DNA of 64,000 nt, from the NCBI RefSeq assembly GCF_003581615.1, contig NZ_QXFH01000070.1, positions 248,001-312,000 on the forward strand, in the 5' to 3' direction. Below the pieces are notes generated by a model. The model worked only from the letters and a program-made list of their open reading frames with translations. It was not told where the DNA came from and ran no database searches. This DNA is from Flagellimonas lutimaris (GTDB lineage: Bacteria > Bacteroidota > Bacteroidia > Flavobacteriales > Flavobacteriaceae). Below, one piece after another: positions 52,691 to 61,887 of the stretch. The position numbers and the translations under genes were made by a program. Every line of letters starts with the position of its first letter. The first letter of the stretch is position 1.

Positions 52691-53488
52691 TTAATCTTTT
52701 TTAACGCTGAGAACCAGTACGGGTATCTTAACAAAGAATTCCGATTTTTGAATCGTGTTCTTTTCCCATAGTTTTTTAAAGAACCCCCGTTTTCTTCTAA
52801 ACACGCACAACATATCCGGATGCTCCTTCTGAAAGTATTCCGTTACCCCCAAATAGGTAGTTCCGTTTTCGGTAATGGATAAATGAGAACTTAAATCCAT
52901 TAAAGCGGTGTTCACCTTCAAATCATCTTCCGTATAACCTGGCCTTTTCACTAATAACAAACTGACCTCTGATCTAAACTTGTTTTTGATCATGATCAAT
53001 GGAGTCAGAATACTGCTTCTTTTTAAAATCCCCGATCCAAAAGCCGTCAATATTTTTTTTGCTGGTTTAAATGTGGTCCCTTTAGGAACAATCAGCGTAG
53101 GTATCTCTGTTTGTTTAATGATTCTACCAGAAGTATTCCCTAAGTAAAGTTCCTCTTGGATATCGTTACTTCTTGGTGCAATAATAATCAAGTCGATACC
53201 AAGCTCCTTGTTGATACTCTTTAAACCATCTATAATATCACCATTATAGGTAGCCATTTTTATCTCAACACCTTTGGTGTCAACCTGATCTATCACCTCT
53301 TTTAAGTGCTCCTTGCTGCTCTTGGCTACCTTTTCTTCTACATTGGCCAAACTTCCTACGGCCGTGGTAACATTAAATACATCCATCACATAGACCTTAG
53401 CTCCAAAATTTGAGGCAAAGTCAACAGCGTATTGCAATGTTTGAGAAGAATCTGGAGAAGTTCCAATGGGTACAAGTATGTTATTCAT
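52691..53488 (-). CDS. Universal stress protein family, two-domain
   Basis: This 265-residue protein starts with a UspA domain (MNNILVPIGTSPDSSQTLQY) that shows the ADP-binding pattern near LYLGNTSGRIIKQTEIPTLI. A second, more divergent half follows, ending in VKIPVLVLSVKKD. Usp proteins help cells survive starvation or stress; a partner is unknown. The frame opens upstream at 53620, but the 44 extra residues are not family-like and overlap the divergent GNAT gene; the ATG at 53488 is the start. It is the first core gene beyond the island. Confidence 0.9.
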   Translation of the reverse strand: MNNILVPIGTSPDSSQTLQYAVDFASNFGAKVYVMDVFNVTTAVGSLANVEEKVAKSSKEHLKEVIDQVDTKGVEIKMATYNGDIIDGLKSINKELGIDLIIIAPRSNDIQEELYLGNTSGRIIKQTEIPTLIVPKGTTFKPAKKILTAFGSGILKRSSILTPLIMIKNKFRSEVSLLLVKRPGYTEDDLKVNTALMDLSSHLSITENGTTYLGVTEYFQKEHPDMLCVFRRKRGFFKKLWEKNTIQKSEFFVKIPVLVLSVKKD

Positions 53489-53541
53489 GGTTTGGTGATT
53501 ACGATTAAACCTTAAATTTACAATTAAATTGAAACGAATCA

Positions 53542-54042
53542 ATGATAAGACGCGCAAAGATATCTGAAATCCCCGATATCTTGACCATAACTCAGGCCTG
53601 TGCCAAAAAAATGCAGGCAAATGGTATTTTTCAATGGAACGAGCATTATCCTTCCAAAGAAGCTTTCATAAAAGACATTGAGCGTGAAGAACTTTTTGTG
53701 ATTGAAGAAAACAAGACCGTTCTGGGTACTATTGTCATATCAACCCTAATGGATGAAGAATACAAACCCATTAAATGGTTGACCCCAAATGGAAACAGCA
53801 CCTATATCCACCGCCTTTCAGTACACCCAAGCCTTCAAGGGAAGGGACTGGCCCAAAAAATGATGGATTTTGCCGAAGCCTATTCCAAAGAAAGCGGGTT
53901 TGTCTCGGTTCGCTTAGATACGTTTTCGCAGAACAAAAGAAACCAACGTTTTTACGAACAACGGGGCTACCAAAAACTGGGAGACATCTACTTTCCCAAA
54001 CAAAGCGAGCATCCTTTTCATTGTTATGAATTAGTGCTGTAA
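53542..54042 (+). CDS. GNAT-family N-acetyltransferase
   Basis: This 166-residue enzyme has the acetyl-CoA binding motif A (SVHPSLQGKGLAQKMMDFA) and the C-terminal strand region FYEQRGYQKLGD. It should acetylate an amine of a small molecule or protein N-terminus; the substrate is unknown. It is divergent from the universal stress protein gene with 53 bp between starts, and a MATE exporter gene follows after 12 bp, so they may be cotranscribed. Confidence 0.92.
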   Translation: MIRRAKISEIPDILTITQACAKKMQANGIFQWNEHYPSKEAFIKDIEREELFVIEENKTVLGTIVISTLMDEEYKPIKWLTPNGNSTYIHRLSVHPSLQGKGLAQKMMDFAEAYSKESGFVSVRLDTFSQNKRNQRFYEQRGYQKLGDIYFPKQSEHPFHCYELVL

Positions 54043-54054
54043 CTTGCGCCCGAT

Positions 54055-55389
54055 TTGAGCACACAGGTAAATTTTAAGAGTATTAACCAATTAGCGATTC
54101 CCGCGACCATTTCGGGTATTGCGGAACCCATCCTTTCCATTACGGATACAGCCATTGTGGGCAATATTCCTGTGGATGGACTGGAATCCTTAGCTGCTGC
54201 GGGAATCGTGGGGTCATTTTTGTCCATGCTTATTTGGGTGCTCGGCCAAACCCGAAGCTCCATTTCAGCTATCATTTCCCAGTATCTGGGCGCTGGAAGG
54301 CTGGACGAAGTAAAAAACCTTCCCGCGCAGGCTATTTTCCTCAATATCCTTTTGAGCATTGTGGTACTGCTTACCACCATCTTTGTAATTGAAGAAATTT
54401 TTGCACTCTTCAATGCATCGGGAAAAATCTTGGAATATTGTGTTTCCTACTATTCCATTCGGGTATGGGGATTTCCGCTTACCCTTTTCACTTTTGCTGT
54501 TTTTGGCATCTTCCGCGGATTACAGAACACCTTCTACCCCATGGTAATTGCTATGCTGGGTGCAGGTCTCAATATCCTTTTGGACTTTGTTCTGGTCTAC
54601 GGAATCGACGGCTTGATTCCTGCACTTTATTTGGAAGGTGCTGCATGGGCCAGTTTAATTTCACAGGCCATCATGGCCATATTGGCACTTATTTTATTGG
54701 TGAAAAAGACGGATATCAGTATGAAATTGACCCTTCCGCTGAACAAGGAGATAAAGCGGTTGATTTTCATGAGCCTCAACCTTTTTGTAAGGACTTTGGC
54801 CCTTAATGCCGCCTTGATGCTGGCCGTTCGTGAGGCCACCACCTTGGGAGACCGTTTTATCGGAGCACATACCATTGCTGTAAACCTTTGGTTGTTTGCT
54901 GCATTTTTTATTGATGGTTATGCTGCCGCGGGCAATAGCATGGGAGGAAAACTTTTGGGTGCCGCCGATTACGATGGCTTATGGAAACTGGCCAAAACCA
55001 TATTTAAATATGGTATGATCGTAAGTCTCGCCCTTATGTGCCTCGGGTTTATTTTTTACCGGCCCATCGGTCATCTTTTTTCAAATGAAGAAATTGTGCT
55101 CAACACTTTTTACAGTATTTTTTACATCGTGATTCTAGGACTGCCCATGAATACTTTGGCCTTTATTTTTGATGGAATATTTAAGGGAATGGGTGAAATG
55201 AAATATCTGAGAAATGTACTATTGGCCGCCACCTTTTTAGGGTTTATCCCATGTCTGTATTTGGGCATGTATTTGGGGCTCGGTTTTTATGCCATTTGGA
55301 TCGCTTTTGTGGTCTGGATGATGATTCGAGGATTCTCCCTGGTTTGGAAATTTAGAAGAAAGTTCAGCCCCTTGGTGCAAAACCCTTAA
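54055..55389 (+). CDS. MATE-family efflux transporter (DinF-like)
   Basis: This 444-residue protein has twelve hydrophobic helices in two similar halves. The first half begins INQLAIPATISGIAEPILSI and has DTAIVG in helix 1-2, typical of MATE exporters, which use H+ or Na+ to expel drugs or metabolites. The sequence is nearest the DinF-like branch by impression only. No ATG precedes the first helix; TTG at 54055 gives a normal N-terminus. It lies 12 bp after the GNAT gene. Confidence 0.92.
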   Translation: MSTQVNFKSINQLAIPATISGIAEPILSITDTAIVGNIPVDGLESLAAAGIVGSFLSMLIWVLGQTRSSISAIISQYLGAGRLDEVKNLPAQAIFLNILLSIVVLLTTIFVIEEIFALFNASGKILEYCVSYYSIRVWGFPLTLFTFAVFGIFRGLQNTFYPMVIAMLGAGLNILLDFVLVYGIDGLIPALYLEGAAWASLISQAIMAILALILLVKKTDISMKLTLPLNKEIKRLIFMSLNLFVRTLALNAALMLAVREATTLGDRFIGAHTIAVNLWLFAAFFIDGYAAAGNSMGGKLLGAADYDGLWKLAKTIFKYGMIVSLALMCLGFIFYRPIGHLFSNEEIVLNTFYSIFYIVILGLPMNTLAFIFDGIFKGMGEMKYLRNVLLAATFLGFIPCLYLGMYLGLGFYAIWIAFVVWMMIRGFSLVWKFRRKFSPLVQNP

Positions 55390-55430
55390 TTTAGTGTTTA
55401 CATAAATCTGACACCTGACAATCGATTTTA

Positions 55431-56204
55431 ATGACAACAGATAGAACCAACGGAAGTTTATATACCAAAATAGAAAACAAGGTGGCGACCATCGAATTTG
55501 GTCACCCTGCCAGTAATTCCTTTGTTTCTGAACTTTTGGCCCGCCTTGCCAAGGAATTTGACAGGCTTGGTGAAAATGACGAGGTTTCCGTCATCGTTTT
55601 AAAATCTGAGGGAGAACGCGCATTTTGCGCCGGTGCCTCTTTTGATGAATTGGTGGCCGTTTCCAACTTGGAGGAGGGCAAAGAGTTTTTCAGCGGTTTC
55701 GCCGATGTCATAAACGCCATGCGCAAATGTCCCAAACCAATTATTGGTCGGGTTCAAGGCAAAACTGTTGGTGGCGGTGTGGGATTGGCATCGGCCTGCG
55801 ATTATGTGCATGCAACGGTCGAAGCAGCCATCAAATTATCGGAAATTTCCATAGGAATCGGTCCGTTTGTGATTGCTCCCGCCGTGGAACGCAAAATGGG
55901 AAAAGCCGCTTTGGCAGAGCTCACTTTGTATCCCACAGAGTGGAAAAATGCCTATTGGGCCAAAGAACAAGGCCTGTACGCCAAAGTATACGATTCCATT
56001 TCCGAATTGGACAAAGAGTTGGACATTCACATCCAAAAACTGGCAACCTACAACCCCGAAGCTCTGGCCGAAATGAAAAAAGTACTTTGGGAAGGAACCG
56101 AGCATTGGGACGACTTATTGTTGGAGCGTGCCGAAGCCTCTGGAAGATTGGCACTGTCTCCGAATACTAAAAACGCATTGGAGAAGTTTAAAAAACAAAA
56201 GTAA
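55431..56204 (+). CDS. Enoyl-CoA hydratase/isomerase family protein
   Basis: This 257-residue crotonase-fold protein has the oxyanion-hole segments FCAGASFDEL at about 63-72 and KTVGGGVGLASACDYVHA at about 110-127. A typical catalytic Glu pair is not obvious; SEISIGIGPF stands where one Glu is expected. Members act on acyl-CoA thioesters in fatty acid or amino acid breakdown. A 30-residue membrane protein and the LpxH-like gene follow on the same strand with almost no gap, so the three form an operon. Confidence 0.9.
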   Translation: MTTDRTNGSLYTKIENKVATIEFGHPASNSFVSELLARLAKEFDRLGENDEVSVIVLKSEGERAFCAGASFDELVAVSNLEEGKEFFSGFADVINAMRKCPKPIIGRVQGKTVGGGVGLASACDYVHATVEAAIKLSEISIGIGPFVIAPAVERKMGKAALAELTLYPTEWKNAYWAKEQGLYAKVYDSISELDKELDIHIQKLATYNPEALAEMKKVLWEGTEHWDDLLLERAEASGRLALSPNTKNALEKFKKQK

Positions 56205-56206
56205 TT

Positions 56207-56299
56207 ATGACTGATTTATTGTTCCCCTTATTGGCCCTTTTCGTAATCGTAGTGTATGTGGTCAACAGAATACGTAGCAACAGACGTTATAAAAAATAA
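56207..56299 (+). CDS. 30-residue single-span membrane protein
   Basis: A short open frame starts with ATG 2 bp after the enoyl-CoA hydratase stop codon and ends with TAA directly before the ATG of the next gene. It encodes 30 residues: a hydrophobic helix (about 4-20, LLFPLLALFVIVVYVV) followed by a basic tail (NRIRSNRRYKK). The positive-inside rule puts the C-terminus in the cytoplasm. The exact fit between two genes argues for real translation. Function is unknown. Confidence 0.7.
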   Translation: MTDLLFPLLALFVIVVYVVNRIRSNRRYKK

Positions 56300-57067
56300 A
56301 TGAAGAACATTGCCCTGCCTAAAGGCAAAAAAGTCTATTTCGCGAGCGATAACCACCTTGGGGCACCTACCCGAAAGGACAGTTTGCCGCGTGAGAAAAA
56401 ATTTGTGGCCTGGCTGGATTCCATAAAAGATGATGCCGCCGCTATTTTTCTAATGGGCGACCTTTTTGACTTTTGGTTCGAGTACAAAACTGTGGTGCCC
56501 AAAGGTTTTACGCGTACCCTGGGCAAATTGGCCGAACTATCGGATATGGGCATACCCATCACCTATTTTGTGGGCAACCACGACCTTTGGATGAATGGCT
56601 ATTTTGAAGAAGAACTCAACATTCCTGTTTACCACAAACCACAGCAATTTCTCATTAATGACACCTCCTTTTTTATTGGGCATGGGGATGGTTTGGGGCC
56701 CCACGACAAAGGTTTCAAACGGATGAAAAAGGTGTTTACCAATCCTGTTGCCCAATGGTTTTTTAAATGGCTGCACCCCGATTTGGGAGTACGCTTGGGA
56801 CAACACCTCTCCGTAAACAACAAGATAATTTCGGGTGAAGCTGATGCCAAATTCTTGGGAGAGGATAAGGAATGGCTTATTTTGTATGCCAAACGCAAGC
56901 TGGAAGAGCGACATTACGACCACTTTATTTTTGGTCACCGTCATTTACCTTTGGAAATCAAACTCAACGAAAAATCGACCTACACCAATCTCGGGGATTG
57001 GATTTCCTATTTTACCTACGCCGTTTTTGATGGGGAAAAATTAAGCTTGGAGAAACTGGAAGGTTAA
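56300..57067 (+). CDS. lpxH: UDP-2,3-diacylglucosamine diphosphatase-like calcineurin phosphoesterase
   Basis: This 255-residue phosphoesterase shows all metal motifs of LpxH: ASDNHLG, GDLFDFWFEY, GNHDLWM, GHGDGLGP and FGHRHLP. The FDFWFEY segment is a mark of LpxH-type enzymes, which remove UMP from UDP-diacylglucosamine to give lipid X in lipid A synthesis. The first motif has Asn where many members have Gly (DxH is kept as SDNHLG). It ends by 4-bp overlap with the convergent MFS gene. Assignment as LpxH rather than LpxH2 or another UDP-sugar hydrolase is probable, not certain. Confidence 0.85.
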   Translation: MKNIALPKGKKVYFASDNHLGAPTRKDSLPREKKFVAWLDSIKDDAAAIFLMGDLFDFWFEYKTVVPKGFTRTLGKLAELSDMGIPITYFVGNHDLWMNGYFEEELNIPVYHKPQQFLINDTSFFIGHGDGLGPHDKGFKRMKKVFTNPVAQWFFKWLHPDLGVRLGQHLSVNNKIISGEADAKFLGEDKEWLILYAKRKLEERHYDHFIFGHRHLPLEIKLNEKSTYTNLGDWISYFTYAVFDGEKLSLEKLEG

Positions 57068-58323
57068 TCTTCCTTTTCGTGCTCGTCAATATCTTTTTGT
57101 AAATCCAATTTCCTAAAGGAAGGTGAAACAATAGCAGTTGTTCCGGCCGTTAAAATTGTCATGCATCCACCGAACACGACCGCTGTAACAGTTCCCAACA
57201 ATTTGGCTGCCAATCCACTTTCAAAGGCGCCCAGCTCGTTAGAAGACCCCACGAACATCGAATTTACCGAAGCTACCCTTCCTCTCATATTATCGGGTGT
57301 TTTTAATTGTAGGATAGTTTGTCGAATAATCATGGAAACACCATCTACGGCACCGCTTAGGAACAGGGCAATTACCGATAGCCAAAACAATTCCGATAGT
57401 CCAAACACAATGATGCAGACCCCAAAGGCAAACACAGCCCATAACAATTTTTTACCTGCTTTTTTATGCAATGGAAATCGAGTTGAGCCCAACATGGTAA
57501 TGGAAGCACCTACAGCGGGAGCCGCCCTCAAAATTCCGAATCCTTCGGAACCCACATGTAGAATATCCTGGGCATAAATGGGCAAAAGCGCTACGGCACC
57601 TCCAAAAAGTACCGCAATCATATCCAAGGTCAACGCTCCAAAAATGGCTTTGTTTCCAAAAACAAATTTGAGTCCGTCCCGTAAACTTTGAAATACGGGT
57701 TCTCCAATTTTGGGATTCAAAATGGGTTTTTTTGGAATCTGGAAAAGGAAAATCAAGGCAAACAAAGAGAAACCAAAAATGACGCACATGCTCCAATGCA
57801 CTCCTATCCAGCTAATGGAAAATCCTGCCAAGGCAGGACCTAAAACCGATGCCAATTGCCAAGTGGAGCTGCTCCAAGTAGCTGCATTGGGATATATCTT
57901 CTTGGGAACGATCAAAGCAATCAATGAGAATATGGTCGGGCCCAAAAAAGACCGTACAAACCCACCTAAAAACACCAAGGCATAAATGGAATACAAAATT
58001 GTTTTTGATTCCCATGAATCTTCAAGGCCTGGCCAACTTAACAAGAACAGTCCAAGACTTATCACCGAGAACCCTACAATACAGGTGACCAAAAGGTTTC
58101 TTTTTTCTCTTTGATCTACAATATGTCCAGCAAATAAGGCCATGCTCACCGCAGGAATTACCTCCATCAACCCAATAATTCCAAGGGAAAGTGGATCTTT
58201 GGTCAAGGAGTACACCTGCCACTCAATCACAATAAATTGCATGGACCATGCAAATACCATAGCAAAACGTACAATTAAAAAAATGTTGAATTCCTTATAG
58301 CGGAGTGCTGCGTAGGGGTCCAT
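57064..58323 (-). CDS. MFS transporter (EntS-like exporter group)
   Basis: This 419-residue protein has twelve hydrophobic helices and the MFS_3/EntS pattern: QVYSLTKDPLSLGIIGLME early, and the loop 2-3 segment AGHIVDQREKRNLL with Asp and Arg residues. Members export siderophores or drugs; the substrate here is unknown. The stop codon overlaps the convergent lpxH-like gene by 4 bp. It lies 6 bp downstream of recJ on the same strand, so it may be transcribed with recJ. Confidence 0.9.
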   Translation of the reverse strand: MDPYAALRYKEFNIFLIVRFAMVFAWSMQFIVIEWQVYSLTKDPLSLGIIGLMEVIPAVSMALFAGHIVDQREKRNLLVTCIVGFSVISLGLFLLSWPGLEDSWESKTILYSIYALVFLGGFVRSFLGPTIFSLIALIVPKKIYPNAATWSSSTWQLASVLGPALAGFSISWIGVHWSMCVIFGFSLFALIFLFQIPKKPILNPKIGEPVFQSLRDGLKFVFGNKAIFGALTLDMIAVLFGGAVALLPIYAQDILHVGSEGFGILRAAPAVGASITMLGSTRFPLHKKAGKKLLWAVFAFGVCIIVFGLSELFWLSVIALFLSGAVDGVSMIIRQTILQLKTPDNMRGRVASVNSMFVGSSNELGAFESGLAAKLLGTVTAVVFGGCMTILTAGTTAIVSPSFRKLDLQKDIDEHEKED

Positions 58324-58329
58324 AAAATG

Positions 58330-60018
58330 CTAGCGAATATCTCTTAATTTAAGTTGAAGGGTCACTGTTCCGTTCCATTCATTCTCGTCCAACGAAAATA
58401 CGGCATCAAACGGTTTTATACCCTTCACCCGCTCTAATTTATTGCCCAAATTAAACCCAATACCTCCAATGGGATTGGAACCTGTTTGATATAAACTACA
58501 TTTTAAATGTTTTTCGCCCTCACCAACTCCACGGGCATATCCGGTATCTTTTAATCCTTCGGCCATAAATATGGGGGTCATGTTCCCAGGACCAAAGGGA
58601 GCAAATTGTTTCAGAATCCGCATCAATTTTGGTGTAATTTGATTCATTTCTATTTTGGCGTCTACAGATATTTCGGGTTTTAGTAGTTCTGGGTCGATGG
58701 ATTCCGATACCACTTTCTCGAACTGATTTTTGAAGGCTTCGTACTGCTCTTCCAACAGTGTGAGTCCTGCCGCATACATATGTCCGCCGAATTGTTCCAA
58801 ACAATCGGAACAGCCTTCCAACGCGTTGTAGATATCAAACCCTTTTACTGATCGTGCCGAAGCCGCCAATTTATCACCGCTTTTGGTAAATACCAAGGTA
58901 GGCCTATAATAGGTTTCGGTTAATCGAGAAGCCACAATCCCTATCACCCCTTTGTGCCAGTTTTCATTATATACAACGGAGGTAAACCTATCTTCTTCTT
59001 GGTTTTCTTGGATTTGAACCAGGGCTGCTTCGGTGATTTCTTTATCCAAACTTCTTCGCTCTGTGTTGAACAGCTCTATTTCTGAAGCATAGTGTTTCGC
59101 TTTTTCAAAATCGTTTTCCGTAAGAAGCGTGACTGCATATTGGCCATGCTTCATACGTCCCGCAGCATTGATGCGTGGTGCAACAATGAACACTACATCG
59201 GTAATGGTGAGTTCCCGCTTTTTAGTTTGATCAATTAGCGCCTTGATCCCTGTTCTTGGATTTTCGTTGATGACCATCAAACCATAATAAGCCAAAACTC
59301 GGTTTTCGCCCGTAATAGGAACAATATCTGCCGCTATGGCGGTCGCCACCAAATCCAAATACAGCATTAAATCTTCTATGGTCTTACCTTGTTTCGAACC
59401 CAAGGCCTGAATCAATTTAAAACCGACCCCGCATCCGCAAAGTTCTTTATATGGGTATTTGCAATCTTTTTGCTTAGGGTCCAAAATGGCCACTGCATCC
59501 GGCAAAATTTCCCCTGGCCTGTGATGGTCACACACAATAACATCTATCCCTTTCTCCTTGGCATATTTTATCTGACCAATAGCTTTAATCCCACAGTCCA
59601 AGGCAATCATCAAACCAATGTCGTTATCCGCAGCAAAATCTATCCCTTGAAACGAAATGCCATATCCTTCCATATACCGGTCGGGAATATATGTGGCTAC
59701 ATTAGGATAGGTTTCCATGAGGTAAGAACTCATCAAAGCCACAGAAGTAGTTCCATCCACATCATAATCTCCATAAACCATAATGTTTTCATCATTCGCA
59801 ATGGCTTGCTCTATCCGCTCTACCGCCTTGTGCATATCCTTCATCAAAAAAGGGTAATGCAAATGGCTCAATTCGGGGCGAAAAAATGCTTTGGCTTCTT
59901 CATAATTAGTAATTCCTCGTTGAATCAACAGTTGCGCAACTAAATCATCTACCCCTAATTTTTTGGAAAGATGGTCAATGGATTCTTGTGTAGGTTTTGG
60001 TTTTATGGTCCAACGCAT
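58330..60018 (-). CDS. recJ: Single-stranded-DNA-specific exonuclease RecJ
   Basis: This 562-residue 5'-3' exonuclease acts in recombination, mismatch and base-excision repair. The DHH-family motifs are visible: VYGDYDVDGTTSVALM (Asp residues), ALDCGIK and VCDHHRPGE; DHHA1 and OB-fold regions follow, ending QLKLRDIR. The length is normal. It starts 8 bp after the lysoplasmalogenase gene and ends 6 bp before the MFS gene, forming a leftward operon. Confidence 0.97.
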   Translation of the reverse strand: MRWTIKPKPTQESIDHLSKKLGVDDLVAQLLIQRGITNYEEAKAFFRPELSHLHYPFLMKDMHKAVERIEQAIANDENIMVYGDYDVDGTTSVALMSSYLMETYPNVATYIPDRYMEGYGISFQGIDFAADNDIGLMIALDCGIKAIGQIKYAKEKGIDVIVCDHHRPGEILPDAVAILDPKQKDCKYPYKELCGCGVGFKLIQALGSKQGKTIEDLMLYLDLVATAIAADIVPITGENRVLAYYGLMVINENPRTGIKALIDQTKKRELTITDVVFIVAPRINAAGRMKHGQYAVTLLTENDFEKAKHYASEIELFNTERRSLDKEITEAALVQIQENQEEDRFTSVVYNENWHKGVIGIVASRLTETYYRPTLVFTKSGDKLAASARSVKGFDIYNALEGCSDCLEQFGGHMYAAGLTLLEEQYEAFKNQFEKVVSESIDPELLKPEISVDAKIEMNQITPKLMRILKQFAPFGPGNMTPIFMAEGLKDTGYARGVGEGEKHLKCSLYQTGSNPIGGIGFNLGNKLERVKGIKPFDAVFSLDENEWNGTVTLQLKLRDIR

Positions 60019-60026
60019 AGTAGGTG

Positions 60027-60698
60027 TTATTTTGTTGCTGGGACTTTACTTTCAAACCTTTTGATAAGTGAAAATGTAATAAAAATATGGGCGAGATAAT
60101 AGGTTGGTGTGATTAGAAAATCAAACATATGATAATCCACAAACTCTTTAAAAGCAATTATGGTATCAGAGAAAATGATAAGAACAATCCCAAGGATAAA
60201 ACTCCCTTTTGCTGTGCGGTCACCTTCCATTCCCATAGCCGCTCCCAACGAAAAACAGGAAATGAGCAAATACACCAAAGAGGCTATCATTAAAGGTACA
60301 TCTGTAAAGGTGGGGTACAGTACCAAAAAGAAAAACACCAAATACGCAGCCAATAAAATTACGGTGAACATTCCCTTGATTCGACCATTGAACAGGGCAT
60401 AAAGCAAATAACCTACATGTGCCAAAAAGAAGAGGGCGATTCCTTTTACGAACATAAGGCTGTCCCCGTTCATATTGGATAAAAACCAATCGCCTATAAT
60501 GGAAAAGAGAAATGCACCCAAAATCATCCAAGTGTCCTTGGCACTTTTCTTAAACTGCGCGTAGAGTATCAGAATTATGAGAATCCCCATCCCGGCCGTG
60601 CCGGACTTAAAAATAAAATTTGCAGTGGAAACCCCTAAAATTGCAAGGATGACAGAAACACCCAATAATACATATAACCCATTCTTTTTTAGCCACAT
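60027..60698 (-). CDS. Lysoplasmalogenase, YhhN/TMEM86 family (second copy)
   Basis: This 223-residue protein has eight membrane helices and YhhN family marks: KSGTAGMGILIILILYAQF, the GAFLFSIIGDWFL segment (GD) and LFFLAHVGYLLYAL. It is a distant paralog of the protein at 10705-11382, so both may act on different lysolipids. It heads a leftward operon with recJ and the MFS gene; 100 bp without a gene separate it from the OsmC-type gene. Confidence 0.78.
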   Translation of the reverse strand: MWLKKNGLYVLLGVSVILAILGVSTANFIFKSGTAGMGILIILILYAQFKKSAKDTWMILGAFLFSIIGDWFLSNMNGDSLMFVKGIALFFLAHVGYLLYALFNGRIKGMFTVILLAAYLVFFFLVLYPTFTDVPLMIASLVYLLISCFSLGAAMGMEGDRTAKGSFILGIVLIIFSDTIIAFKEFVDYHMFDFLITPTYYLAHIFITFSLIKRFESKVPATK

Positions 60699-60798
60699 TT
60701 TGTTTCAGTTTTAATGTTGACAGCGAACAACATGGGCTCCAAAAAGAAAACCCATATCATCAAAAAGGAACTAGAGGTTATTGTCCTTTGTGTTCGGC

Positions 60799-61221
60799 CT
60801 ATTTGTTATGATAAAAAATCTTAATGTCCAATTTGGCAAATTTTCTGAACATTTCCATCACACCACAATATTTTTCCACGGAAAGGTCTACTGCTTTTTT
60901 AAGCTTGTCCTCCTTTAGATTGGCGCCCGTAAAATGATACTCAATTACTGCAGAATCGTAGTATTTTGGGTGCTCATCTGTAAGGTTGGCGATGGTCTCA
61001 ATCTTGAATTCTTCCACTTCAAGTTTCATTTTTTTCATTAGCGATGCCACATCCAATCCTGAACACCCTGCCAGTGACGTAAGCATCAATGCCTTGGGAC
61101 GTAGTCCTTCGCTTCCCCCCCCATGCTCTGGAGAGGTATCAATCTTAATAGTATGTCCAGAAGGATTTGTGCTCTCGAAAGTAGTTCCACCCAACCAAGT
61201 GGTAGTGACGTGATTTGTCAT
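60799..61221 (-). CDS. OsmC-family peroxide-reducing protein
   Basis: This 140-residue protein has the two redox Cys residues of the OsmC/Ohr family in SLAGCSGLDVASLM and EKYCGVMEMFRK. These reduce organic hydroperoxides, with lipoamide or other thiols as donors in studied members. The sequence is of the shorter YhfA-like group. It is divergent from the AhpD-like gene with 55 bp between the start codons; both are predicted for oxidative stress, so they may share control. Confidence 0.92.
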   Translation of the reverse strand: MTNHVTTTWLGGTTFESTNPSGHTIKIDTSPEHGGGSEGLRPKALMLTSLAGCSGLDVASLMKKMKLEVEEFKIETIANLTDEHPKYYDSAVIEYHFTGANLKEDKLKKAVDLSVEKYCGVMEMFRKFAKLDIKIFYHNK

Positions 61222-61276
61222 GAAATATAATTTTTGTTTCTTGTAGAATTCAAAAATACAATATTAAATATCATCC

Positions 61277-61879
61277 ATGGCTTTAGTAAACCCCCTTTCC
61301 CCCGATCATGATCCAGAAACCAAAGAACTAGCAGCGTTCTTTAACGAAACACTTGGGTTTTGCCCCAATTCCGTGTTGACCATGCAGCACAGGCCTGCTA
61401 TTTCCAAAGCATTCATCAACCTCAACAAAGCGGTAATGGCTAATGAGGGCAGAGTGACTTCTGCCTTAAAAAGGATGATTGCCTGGGTGAGCAGCAATGC
61501 TACGGGGTGCCGTTATTGTCAAGCACATGCGATCAGGGCCGCAGAACGATATGGCGCAGAACAAGAGCAACTGGACAATATTTGGGAATATAGAACGCAT
61601 AGTGCTTTTTCAGAAGCGGAAAAGGCTGCGTTGGATTTTGCTTTGGCTGCTTCGCAAGTTCCAAATACCGTTAATGCTGATATTAAAGAGCAGTTGCATA
61701 AGCACTGGAATGATGGTGAAATTGTAGAAATGATGGGGGTAATCTCACTTTTTGGCTACCTGAATCGCTGGAATGACTCCATGGGGACCAACATTGAAGA
61801 TGGCGCCGTGGAAAGTGCGGAAAAATATTTAGGTGAAGTGGGTTGGGAAAAAGGGAAGCATGATGGGTCTAAGTATTAA
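61277..61879 (+). CDS. AhpD-like carboxymuconolactone decarboxylase family protein (second)
   Basis: This 200-residue all-helical protein has the redox motif CRYCQAH (ATGCRYCQAHAIRAA) of peroxidase-related CMD proteins, and the N-terminal FCPNSVLTMQHRPAISKAF pattern. A role in removal of peroxides is expected but the donor is unknown. It is about 20 residues longer than the protein at 16681-17229 and clearly distinct. It is divergent from the OsmC gene and convergent with rsmI, 8 bp apart. Confidence 0.9.
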   Translation: MALVNPLSPDHDPETKELAAFFNETLGFCPNSVLTMQHRPAISKAFINLNKAVMANEGRVTSALKRMIAWVSSNATGCRYCQAHAIRAAERYGAEQEQLDNIWEYRTHSAFSEAEKAALDFALAASQVPNTVNADIKEQLHKHWNDGEIVEMMGVISLFGYLNRWNDSMGTNIEDGAVESAEKYLGEVGWEKGKHDGSKY

Positions 61880-61887
61880 TGGTCCAT

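Noticed and set aside
53489..53620. N-terminal extension of the universal stress protein
   Set aside because: It is Arg/Phe-rich, unlike Usp proteins, and overlaps the divergent acetyltransferase gene.
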